From: Amoebophrya sp. A120
Taxonomy: Eukaryota; Sar; Dinophyceae; Syndiniales; Amoebophryaceae
Reading direction: 5' to 3'
Length of the DNA: 64,000 bases
NCBI GenBank assembly: GCA_905178155.1
Contig: CAJINV010000016.1
Span: 248,001-312,000 of the forward strand
Under the pieces are notes generated by a model that worked only from the letters and a program-made list of their open reading frames with translations, was not told the DNA's origin and did no database searches. This document shows, piece after piece, positions 46,044 through 55,786 of the stretch. Both the position numbers and the translations under genes were made by a program. Every line of letters starts with the position of its first letter. Positions within the stretch are counted from its first letter, which is position 1.

Positions 46044-49000
46044 TCATCCATGCGTCCCCGCTATCTGCTGTTCTTCCACCGCCAACACGACCGCCTGCAA
46101 CTCCGACGCAAAAGCTGCCAATTGGTTCAATCTTATCGCCTTTTCCCTCTTCGAGCCATACTTCATCCGGTCGACCATTTGGTCTATGGGAGTGTCAGGA
46201 TCGAAATCGACAAAGTTGAAAAAATTTGCAATGCATAAAATCGATACCGGCTGGGCCCACAGTTTAGAGTCGGCGCATGACAAATCTTCTTTGCCTGCTC
46301 TAAAGCAAGTCTGTCGTGCTGTTTAGAGCAAAATGGCTCCCGTCTGTCACGCTCATCAGCAGCACAATTATCGACTTCGACCCTTGCCAGCACTACAATC
46401 AGCCACGTGGTTTGCGTCCTCCGTAATAGAGGCATTCTCTGCGACGTTGCATTTTATGCATGACAAACCATCTCAACTTTGACGATTTCGGTCCTGACAC
46501 TCCCATACGGTCTGTCAGTAACGCCTTGATCCGGCCGCGCATTCGCTTCAGCTCGCACTGCCGCTGGCTTTGCCGCGTATGCGCGATGAACGCTGCCGCG
46601 CAGTCGGACAGGCGGAGGTCTTTCAACTCGGACACGTTTTGCGGGATCGGTTCCAGGAAGTGGGCGGGGGGAGAACGAGACGGTGGCTTCGGCTCGGTTT
46701 TTTTCGTTGATGGTGATACTCTCGATGCGCTAGAAGTTGTTCCAGATCCAGTGGTGATAGTAGTAGATCCGTAATTCGTATTGCTCAGTTCGATCTGCAG
46801 GTGTTGCGAGCCGCTGTCGCGGTCCGTAGAAATCAGTTCTCTTTCACGACCCTCGTTGTGTAGTAGTAGTCCTCGTTGTCCCGCACTATCACTAGCACTT
46901 GTTCTTCCGCTCACCGCAAGATCTCGAGCCGAGGTACCGGACATACCAGAGCCAGTGCGGTCTCTTCCCCCGGTCGTAGTAGAGGCTGATCCAGCAACAG
47001 CACCACTGAAGCCAAAGCAGCAACACACACTCCCGGCACACTGCGCCACGGTATCCCTTACACACCCAAACGGTCGAAAATCCTCACAGGCTTCGCTGCA
47101 GCAACCACAATCCTCTACGCACTCTAAAATCCCCTGGAAACAGGCTTCGGTGACCACCACGTACGGCCTAGCGATTATGGATTGCAAAAATGTCTGGGTC
47201 TGGAAGAATGCAACTTGTGATGCTATTTTTCGAATCTGAAAAAATCTGTATTGCATGAGCAGCAAGAGGCGTCCAGTTTTTGCTCCGCGGAGAGGGCATT
47301 TGTCATGCGGGATAGGCATCAAGATACCCGCAAAAAATCTGTCATGCTAGGTCATGCATTACAGGCATCATAACCCATGCGAAATATGCATGACAAACCT
47401 GGAAATCTTCCAGACCCAGACATTTTTACAGTTGATAGCGATGGCCGTGCAGCAACAATCGTGGTAATCGAAGAAACGGTCACAACAATCGCGCAGCAGT
47501 CGGGTGCTCCGCAGGTAATAGCCCTGGTTGTTACTGTTATTCCGTGCCTGGTTCCTAGTTCTGTTCCGCTCCGCCCGTTCGAAAAGTCTTTCGAACAGGT
47601 TGTGTCCCGCGAACTGCGCGAACATCACCCGGCTGGCTAAACATCCGCTGACGGGGAAAATCGCCATCAAGGGTAACAGATTCGGCTGCGCAAGCGTTGC
47701 CGCGATCGAGTGGTAGATGCAACCTAGGTCGGAAAAGGCGATCACTGCCGCGCAGCAGACGGTGCCGCAGCTGTGGTGGCCTTCATCGTCATTTATTGGA
47801 CCTTCCCGGTTATTGGAACTGGTGTTGCTAACGTTATCGTCTTCAGAATTGCTCGAAGTTGTTGTAGACCTCCTCCGAGTATTGCTGTTCCTTCTACCAT
47901 TGCTCGAAGTCGGTCGGTTACTGCCCCGGCGCCGCGGTTGCAACCGCCCGACGATTTTCTGAGAATTCAAGTAGTCCACAACCTGCGTGCGGATTTGTTC
48001 GGCTTTGTCGGTCGGTCGTGGAAAGGAACAGCTGGCTCGGGTACCATGAGGAGCAGTAGCCGTAGGGTCTTTAGAGCTGGAGCTGCCAGTGTCGCTGTAG
48101 TCGGGGCCTCCATCTTCGCTTGTCATCTCCGCAGAGTCTGAATCTGAATCTGTTTCTGACATCATAGAATTGTTATTTGCATTTTCGGAAGGGTCGTCCC
48201 TCTGTTGTTCTTGTTCTCCTCTGTCGTTGTTGACGTTTCCAGTCGAACTGCTACTGCGATCCTCGGTCGTTTGCAGCAAAAATTCGACCACGTCGTCGTG
48301 GAAGAGGTTAGAACAGTTTTCGTCCGCTTCGAAAAAGATATCAGACACCAGCCGCTGCAACATATGGTCTTTGGCTCGCTCCTCTAGGTCCACAGCTGGT
48401 GGCTGCGTCTTGTGGTCATGCGTCGGCCTTTCCTCTTCTTTCAGATCGGCACTGGTGGTCGTCGTCCTCGTCTCGTGCTGCTGCTGCTGCGCGACAGAAC
48501 CAGAACGTAGCAAAGAACCACTACTGGATCCAGATCGCCCGCCTGCAAAGTGGTCCGAAAAACTTCCATCCTCTGGAATCAGGCGCAAACAGGTGTGCTG
48601 CGGAAGAAGCAGGAGCTCTTCCTGTGAACACGAAAGGTCGCCAGCGGCTTTGCCGCTGATGCTTTGCGGTGAATTTTGTTTTTGTTCACGCTCTGCTTCG
48701 CGACCACGCTCGCCACCAGCAGAGACCGCACTTCCGGGTATCCCCAATCCCCCTACTTCAGAAGACGTCTCTTCACAACTGGTAAGATCATTTTCATCCT
48801 CGTCGTCCGGAATGGGAATCGCAGCAATGTTAGAAGTAACCGAGGAAGATGCTGCTCTTCTCTGCCCACCTCCGGGCGTCAACGAGCCGCCGCTGACGCC
48901 GCTAACATCGAAGCTCCTTTCCAAGGAACTACTGTTCGCCGGGTTGGAAACTTGCCGTCGGATGCCAAAAGGAAAAGAGTCGCTTGAGGACGTGCGAGGA

Positions 49001-52000
49001 AAGTTCAGATTTGAAGATAACGCCGAGGAGGTGTTAGATCGTGCTCTAGTCGTGCCCCTACTTCGAGAGGGAGATAAAGACAACAAACTGGTACTAGACC
49101 GGGAGAGAAGACTGTTGGACTGCGCCAAAAGGTCATCTTCTTCTCCATCGGAGATGTGAGCATCGTTCTGACCGGCGCTTACTATTTCGTCCAGTCCAGT
49201 ACGATCATCTTCCATCTCCGCAACGTCTGACGAATCCTGCTGATCCGCTTCGCTCGCTGAATTCATCTCATCAGAGGGCGATGTAAGAATGTGCGTATCC
49301 AGCACCGCACCACGGTCTTCTGGTCTTTCAGACGGTGGAGTGAAGGAAGGCAGGCGGTGTAGCACTGCGTCATTGTCGTGTAGTAGTTCCATATTAGCAA
49401 GAGCTTCGTGCTCATCGTCGCCTAGAAGTGCGATTTCTTCAAACCCGGTCGCATCATCAGCTCCTGATGTCCGCAGAACATAATCGTACTCGTGGTCTCC
49501 GTCTCGCTGTGCTCGACGTGCATCGTTATAGTTCATCCGGACACCAGCGCCAACGTCTCCCATTTCCACGTCGCCCTCCTCCTGTTCCCCGACAGGCGAC
49601 GCTGACGGTGTTTCCCCGATTTCCGTTGTGCCCCTGCTCTCGGAGGTCGTCGCGGCAGGAGTCGTGGGCTTCGCGATCCTTGGCAGTAGTTGACCTTCAT
49701 CTTGCAGTAACTGTTCACTTTCTCCTTCTTGTTCCTCCTGCAGATCGTGCAGACGCGGTTGCTGGACTTCTACGTTGGAAAAATCAGCTGGTGAACAACT
49801 TCGGTGGTCCAGGTGGTCACAGTTTTCTCGCACAAGCACACTCTCTGTAGGAGGACCGAGCCGACCTGTGCTTGACGCGGCACCGCCGATAGAACGACCG
49901 GCAGCCATCTCCACATCGCCTGCTAGTTCAACTCGACGCGTACTATCTGGATAATTCTGCTCCTCGCCGTGTGGTTGTACTATGCTCCGTGGAACGTCAG
50001 TAGTCCAAAACCGCATTTCTTGCATCGCCGGAGCCGCACCTGCACTTACAGACGGAAGGGAGGAACCACCTGCCCCGGCAGCACCTGAACTAGTTCTGCC
50101 TGAGCCCCGACTTGATGTTCTGCCACTTGTCGCGCTGCAATCGTGCAGCCGCAAGTCCCCGCTGTTTTTCACCAAGAGGTAGAACAGCAGCGCAGCCGTC
50201 TCCTATGCAAAAACGTCCCCGTAATGCAAATCTGCATGCCGAAGATATCTCTCATGCGGAGCCCCATGGGAAGCATATCCATTTTCTAGCTGTGACGTTT
50301 CGAAATTTGTGATGCCCCAATCAGCGCGATGCGCTACGTCTGTGATGCTACTGCACTAGCTGAAGAGGATTACACTACGAGGCCAAGCTTGTCATGCGTA
50401 ATAGCCAAAGCGTGTTGATTTGTCTTGCAGATTTCCCAACTTGACGATGGGGTGGGGACGTTTTTACATATGATAAACCGCCGCCTCCTCCCCGATCGTG
50501 GAGACCAGGTCCATAATCGCCCGGTGCTGCACAAACGCCGCCACTGTCGACGTCGAGGGTTGCTTCGTAGTGCTTACAGTAGAAGTTCCACCAGCATTCA
50601 TTGTCATTGTGTTCGGAGCATTAGAAACGTTATTTGTCGTCGTGCTCGACGCGCTAGCTCCATTCCCGGCACTGTTCGGCGAAGCAGAACTACTTGCTGA
50701 CGCGTCTGTCGTTCTCCTTCCACGCCACGATTGCCTCCTCCTCCCAGGACCAGCAGCAGCAGCCCCAGCACTACCTCTGTTGTTCGCAGCCCTGTTTACA
50801 CCCCCACGAAGAAACCTCGGGACGACGGAAGGCGGAACCTCCATCCCATCGGCGTTCGCGAGTGTTCGCAGGTAGTCCAGCGTTATTCGATCATGGTCGG
50901 GGTCGAACCCGACGTACCGTTCTGCTTCGTGGTTTCGGCGGCGCAGACGCTGAATCCGGTTGCTCAGACGAGAAATCCGGGCACGCGGGGCACTGGTCGG
51001 TATCGGTTGCTGTGTAGATGAGGGGGTGTTGATCGGTTCTTCTACTTCATCTGTGGCTGTCGTACTAGGAAATAATGGTGGTGCAGCGTTTGGAGCACCT
51101 CCAGTGGGAGAAGCTGCAAGTGGTACTGCTTCGGATGCTGTCATTTCTTCGTCAACGAGCGGGAACAAAACAGCAGCGCGGTCTTGCAATTCGTGTGCGG
51201 TAGAAAAATCATGGTTGATTTCATCATGTTCGAGAGCTGCTGCTGCTCCAGAAGGAGCTGCCAGCAGCGTCTCGCTTTCAGCATCTGCCACGTCGAGAGT
51301 TTGAGTTGATCTGCTTGACGCGGCTTGTCCTTGTTCCGCAGCAGTTCGTAAAAATTCCTGCGGTACTAGGCCTATCCCAAACGGGGCTTCTGATTCTGTG
51401 GCGGGTGGCAGCACGTCGTGGTCATGTGAAGCAGCAACACCTGCTGCAACTCCAGCTACTCCACCACGACCCGGGCTCTGGTCCAGCGAAAGCCCCCGCA
51501 AGGCTGCGGCGGCAGACATGGGGGAGCAGGTGCTGTTTTCATCCAGAGCAAACAGAGACGACGTGGAAGACTTGTTACAGCGTATGCATTGCACAAGTAT
51601 CGTACTCGCACGAATGACAATCATGCATGACAAATTCCATTCCGAAAGAAAAATCAGCATGGCAGACTCCATTTTCGTTCTTGAAAAAATTTGCAATGCC
51701 ATTCATACTAGAACTAGTACGATACTTTTGCAATGCATACAGCGCAAGGTCGAGCAACTGCTCCCCGGTGTAGCTGTGCTGGCGCTGTCCGATACGGGGC
51801 TGGCAGCTGCAAAATCGTGATTTATGATGGAACTGGAGCTGCTACCACTAGAAGTCATTATCTTAGCTCCTGTGGTCCCATCTTCGCCAACAAGGTCGTC
51901 GTTTGAAATCTTCGAGTCGCTTTCTGTCTTCGCAGCACCTACAGCAGAAACATCCTCCAAACAACTGCCGGCCACTGTGCTGTTTTCATCGCGAGGTGCC

Positions 52001-52666
52001 TCGGGTTCTTCTTGTTGCGGCGACGTATCGGTACCTAAGTAGGAGGTTGCAGCAGCAGCACCATCAGCAACAGTAGCACCAGTAGAACTACAGGCAGCAG
52101 CTCCACCTGCAGCGAAAAGTCCGCTCCCACCAGAGATCCCCGACGAGGAAGCGCTGGCACTAGTACCAGCAGTACTACTCCCAGTACTGCCCTGCCGGTG
52201 GAAGTTGGTCTTCTGCAACAGTAGCCACGTCTGAAATTCCTGGTCTACGTGGTTTTTCAGGTTGTTCCAAAGAGATTCGCGCTCCCGTGGCGTGAAGGAT
52301 ATCGTGCGAGGACCACGATGATTGTGACTTTGAAGATTTCCGTCGTTTTCATGAAACAGTGCCAGCAAAGTGTCGATTTTCCGAATGTTCTATCAACAGA
52401 AAAAAAACCAATCCACTTTTTGCATGACAAACATAGAACTTGGTACGTGCTTTGCATGACAAATTGCATGTGGATGGGTGCTTTTTCCTGGATATGCTCA
52501 TCGGATTTTCCAAGAAGCACTGTCGCGGGCAAAGTTCCTGGTGCGTGCGCCACTCGCGGAGGGTCCACGAACAGGCCGCCGGTTTGGCTTGTGCTTGCGC
52601 TTTCGAGGCTGGCGGAAAGAGCTCGGCGGAAGGGGAGGGTGCAGCAGCTGCGTTGGAACCTGATTT
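46044..52666 (-). CDS. Large Ser/Asp-rich protein with a C-terminal Cys-rich hydrophobic domain (probably continuous with the RING gene)
   Basis: Coding blocks are ~52659-52495, 52390-51740, 51582-50480, 50203-47438, 47175-46508 and 46184-46044, joined in frame through target repeats; the region ends in TGA. No convincing ATG opens the first block, whose only ATG lies 7 nt before an introner. The block is therefore probably spliced to the RING exon by a GT-AG intron (52660-52834). Low-complexity Ser/Glu/Asp and Gln-rich tracts dominate. Near the end come a hydrophobic stretch (CAAVIAFSDLGCIYHSIA, LPLMAIFPVSGCLA) and a Cys-rich segment crossing the 47176-47437 introner (DCCDRFFDYHDCCCTAI, then CVEDCGCCSEACEDF, VCCCFGF). 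These could be membrane-anchored and acylated or metal-binding. Function is unknown; if fused to the RING it would be a membrane E3 ligase. Confidence 0.65.
46185..46507 (-). mobile_element. Introner, family D (323 bp)
   Basis: Ends are TATGGGAGTGTCAGGA in both orientations. The target repeat is TGGTC/CGGTC. Removal joins ALLTD to QMVDRMKYG in frame. Confidence 0.9.
47176..47437 (-). mobile_element. Introner, family A (262 bp)
   Basis: Ends contain TGTCTGGGTCTGGAAGA and its complement. The target duplication GCGAT is perfect. Removal joins CCCTAIA to RPYVVVTEACF inside the Cys-rich domain. Confidence 0.92.
50204..50475 (-). mobile_element. Introner, family B (272 bp), with offset direct repeats
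   Basis: Ends contain AAAAACGTCCCC. There is no 5-bp repeat at TAT/ATA. Instead a 9-bp imperfect repeat (GCCGTCTCC/GCCGCCTCC) abuts the left side and lies 4 nt off the right side. Only splicing through this repeat keeps the frame (GEETAALLFY). Confidence 0.85.
51583..51739 (-). mobile_element. Introner, family C (157 bp)
   Basis: Ends carry GTATCGTACT. The target duplication CAGCG is perfect. Removal (162 nt, a multiple of 3) joins CSTLRC to NKSSTSSLF. Confidence 0.92.
52391..52494 (-). mobile_element. Introner, family E (104 bp, shortest found)
   Basis: Ends are TATCAACAGAAAAAAAACCA and a complementary GGGTGCTTTTTCCTGGATA. The target repeat is TGTTC/TGCTC. Removal joins ENPMS to IRKIDTLLALF in frame. 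Confidence 0.85.
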
Positions 52667-52834
52667 TTACTGCGATCATTGCGAGTAGGAACGTAAAAAC
52701 CACACTCTATGGATCAGACGCAGATATCATGCGGCGAAGCCCTCGTCGAGCGGAAATCAGACAACTCAACGCAGAAGCCTCGTGTATGTTCATCTTCTGC
52801 AAAGCAGCAGCAGCAAAAAACCATATTTCAGTAC
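52660..52834 (-). other. Candidate canonical GT-AG intron (175 nt)
   Basis: The donor reads GGAG|GTACTG (intron starts at 52834) and the acceptor ATCAG|GTTCC (exon resumes at 52659). Its length removes the frame difference between the RING exon and the next open block, giving VARPGG-SNAAAAPS and a single 2393-codon frame. It has no terminal inverted repeats, unlike every other intron here. Alternative: the RING gene simply ends at the TAG at 52707. Confidence 0.45.
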
Positions 52835-55304
52835 CTCCTGGTCGCGCCACAGAAGAAGAAGAAGAAGCAGAAGAGGCTTCGCCCTGCTGCGGTCCACCCC
52901 CGTCGAAAGCCACTCCGTCTTCCGGCAGTCCTAACTCGAGAACTTCCTCCAATTTCAGCCATGTCCTGAGCTCAAACAGGCTCGGGAAAACCTCGCTTTT
53001 CGACCCGGTGCGGCAAAAGGGACAGCCGGTCTTCAACCCCCTGCCGCGGTCCTCATGGCTCGCGGCGCAGACGTTACAGAGGAAGTGGCCACAGGGGTAA
53101 ATGGCAACCTTTGGGACATCAAGGTCCGACACATTATGCTCAGCAGACTTGCTGCGACGATCGTAGTAGTTTATCCAGGAAAAAACACCCATCCCCATCC
53201 AATTTGTCATGCAAAACATGTATAAATTCCTTTGTTTGTCATGCAAAAAATGGATGGGGATGGGTGTTTTTTCCTGGATATAGTTTTTGTCTTTACTAGA
53301 CAGCGCATCAGTATTTTTGGACGACGACGTAGCAGCTCCGGTAGGAGTGCGACCTCCGGTGTTCGCTGCGCGACCATCTGCGTCTCGCTGTTCCACTACA
53401 TCGTCGCCGGCACAGGACGACAAACAGATTTGGCACTCAGTTTTCGCTTCAGTATGCACAGGAAATTTCCCGCACACGTACAAAAACAAAGAAATGCGGT
53501 CCCCGCATGACAAAACTGGACTTCGAATCTAGTGTAGCATGCCTAGTGTTACACTTCGAATAAGTGAAATTTGTGATGCATTTTGTACATGTACGGGAAA
53601 TTTGTCTTGCATATTCAGCCAACACAGACTCCCCATTGTAATCCATCCATTTCAGGGCGAAAAACAGCCGCAGCTCGTGCGACCGGAGCGGCCGATGAGG
53701 TGTGGTGCGGATATGCACTGCAAAAGCATCGTACTTGTACTAATCGCATTTATGCATTACAAATTTTTCTGTCAACGTCAAGTTAAATCCGCATTACAAA
53801 TTTCATTTCTCATGCTGAGGGAATTTGTCATGCGATTTATACTAGTACGATTATACTTTTGCAGTGCATAGCGGATTTTTCTCAGCCATCTCCTACTTCC
53901 TCTGTTTGGTTCTTGTTTGATCGCTGGTGTCAACATCCTTGTTCCTTTGATGTTCTCTGTCGTGCGTGAAAACCGCCTTTTTGAGTCGGGCTTTCGTCGT
54001 GGTTTTTTCTTGTCTCGTCTTGTGCAACTGCCATCGTCAACGTCGGGAACAAATCCCTGCAGCTGACTCACCCGAGAGGTGGACGACGGTGCATTTGTTG
54101 TTCCCCTCAGCGAAAGAACCTTGCTCTTCATGCCATCGACGGCGGAAGCTGCAGACGAGCATGAGGCTGGACAACCGCGTTGTGTCTGGCCCTGCAAGAT
54201 GGACGACGTTCCGCCTGCGGCACTGTCCATTGTGAGCTGCGTCGGGGCCCGTGCGAGGGTAGAGGACGAGGAGGAACTGGCTGTAGTGGGCAGCCCGTTT
54301 GAGGTTGACATCCCGCCCGACGACCTTCGGGGAAGCACGAGCCCATGTTCTGCATGATCGCCCGCGTCCCGTGGTGCAGCAGCATGACTGGCACCAGCAG
54401 GTCCCGATGATCCCGTTGCACAGCTGCCTAAGAGAGGCTCGTCTGTTATGGATCTGTCAGGATTGAAATCGTCAAGGTTGAAATGATTGGTCATGCATAA
54501 AATGCATAACGCGAAATACGTGTGTTGCAGAGCAGGCAAGGGAGGCCGATTGTAAGCCTGTTTGGAGTTAGAGCTCGAGCTGCTAAAGTAGCATGAGAAG
54601 AGCAGTCATCTTTGCCTAAACAGCATGACAAACTGTATCTAGGTATCACCAAAATTTGTCATGCGCCACTTGCAAACTGGGTTCTAACTGGCATCCATTT
54701 TATGCATCACAAACTATTTCAACTTTGACGATTTCAATCCTGACGCTTCCATATCTGCGGCAGTTACAGTAGAGGACAACAGTGGAACCGCAGCCGACGA
54801 GCAGCTACTGACGATACCACCCTTTCTCGCATCATTGTCCCGGTGCGAAGTAGAAGTAGACCTTGTTCCCGTCGTTCCACTCAAGAAATCGATGGATCGC
54901 GCCCCTGCTTCGTCAGCACTTTCGGATGCTTTTGCTGTTGACCTGCGAGCGTTACTTCCGGGCGAGGAGGGAAGAAAAGATGATCGGGAAGGCAGGGGTA
55001 GCAGCACTCGAGCTCGGCTAGATGAAGATGAGGGTTCTAGCGTCGGCCCGTTGTCCTGGTCTTCGATATTCAGGTAGGAGGCGGAGGCTGCACTAAAAGG
55101 GGCAAAATTGAAATAAATGACGGGGCTTATTGCGAACAAGCTGTGGAGCAAAAAGAGCAGAAGCTTGCCAGCTCGGGTTCGTCGTGGTCGAGGATGTGAG
55201 GTAGAAGTTGAAGGGTGTTTACCTTTAGGCAGGCTGGAGGGGACGAGCATGACAAAACTGGAACGGGAAAACAAAACCGAAAAAGGAACGGGCAGGTGGG
55301 CCAT
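52707..55304 (-). CDS. RING-finger (C3HC4) protein with N-terminal membrane segment
   Basis: Blocks 55304-54754, 54446-53871, 53711-53614, 53452-53281 and 53171-52707 sum to 1842 nt (613 aa, TAG) after removing four introners. The ATG at 55304 gives MAHLPVPFSVLF. A hydrophobic segment at about residues 47-70 (GKLLLFLLHSLFAISPVIYF) suggests a signal anchor. A basic stretch (KKPRRKPDSKRRF) follows, then a RING at about 410-510: CQIC, a ~70-residue insert, YPCGHFLCNVC, a loop, CPFC. This matches C-x2-C...C-x-H-x2-C-x2-C...C-x2-C, typical of E3 ubiquitin ligases. One introner interrupts the RING between its second and third ligands. The true gene may continue through a GT-AG intron into the downstream Cys-rich region. 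Confidence 0.75.
53172..53280 (-). mobile_element. Introner, family E (109 bp), inside the RING, readable in frame
   Basis: Ends carry AGGAAAAAACACCCATCC in both orientations. The target duplication TAGTT is perfect. Element plus repeat is 114 nt, a multiple of three, with no stop in the host frame, so retention would add 38 residues. Removal joins SKDKNY to YDRRSK. Confidence 0.92.
53453..53613 (-). mobile_element. Introner, family H (161 bp)
   Basis: Ends are TATGCACAGGAAATTTCCCG and, reversed, TATGCAAGACAAATTTCCCG. The target duplication TTCAG is perfect. Removal joins ESVLAE to AKTECQIC just before the first RING cysteine. Confidence 0.9.
53712..53870 (-). mobile_element. Introner, family C (159 bp)
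   Basis: Ends carry TATGCACTGCAAAAG and ATCGTACT. The target duplication GCGGA is perfect. Removal joins RWLRKIR to TTPHRPLR. Confidence 0.92.
54447..54753 (-). mobile_element. Introner, family D (307 bp)
   Basis: Ends are TATGGATCTGTCAGGATT and TATGGAAGCGTCAGGATT. The target repeat is TCTGT/TCTGC. Internal sequence (agagcaggcaag, gccgattgtaagcctgtttg) is shared with the element at 16430-16739. Removal joins VTAAD to EPLLGSC. Confidence 0.9.
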
Positions 55305-55786
55305 ATCTTTCTCTTCCTTATTCAGGTGGCCCTGGCCTCGCAGATGATGATGGACGATTAGGATCACGAGATGAAAATAGAGGACACATCGTGAACAAAA
55401 ATGCCGCTACTTCGTGTGGTATACCAACTATCATCGCTGAAGAACCGGTAACCCAGCTGTTGCCGGCCGCTTTCGCTTAAACACTGGTTTACAAAACAGG
55501 GCTACGTCGTCCTTCGCTCTCCCGCCAAAACACGAGGACGAGAGCAATCGAAATAAAATCAAAACCCCTCGGAGCTGCGGCTGACTCCGTTCAAAGATCA
55601 TGGTCGCGGGGCCAGCGAGTATAGAAGGACGCCGCCTGGCCGGGTATTAAGAGCGTAAGCTTAATGATGTCTTTTGGTATCAACTGTATCTGAGCATGTT
55701 TCATCAGTTCTTCATATCGTGTGTCTCGCGTTCCGTCGGAAAGAATTTCCTTCTGTCTTGTTCAGTGCTTCTGCTTCGACCAATCG
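55305..55786. other. Spacer between two minus-strand genes
   Basis: About 480 bp separates the 3' end of the downstream-reading gene (55787) from the RING gene start. No promoter or polyadenylation motif can be defended. Confidence 0.35.

Noticed and set aside
52257-52703. 148-aa frame with a hydrophobic start (MVFTFLLAMIAVKI)
   Set aside because: Its frame does not match the downstream exon across the 52391-52494 introner, whereas a neighbouring frame does.
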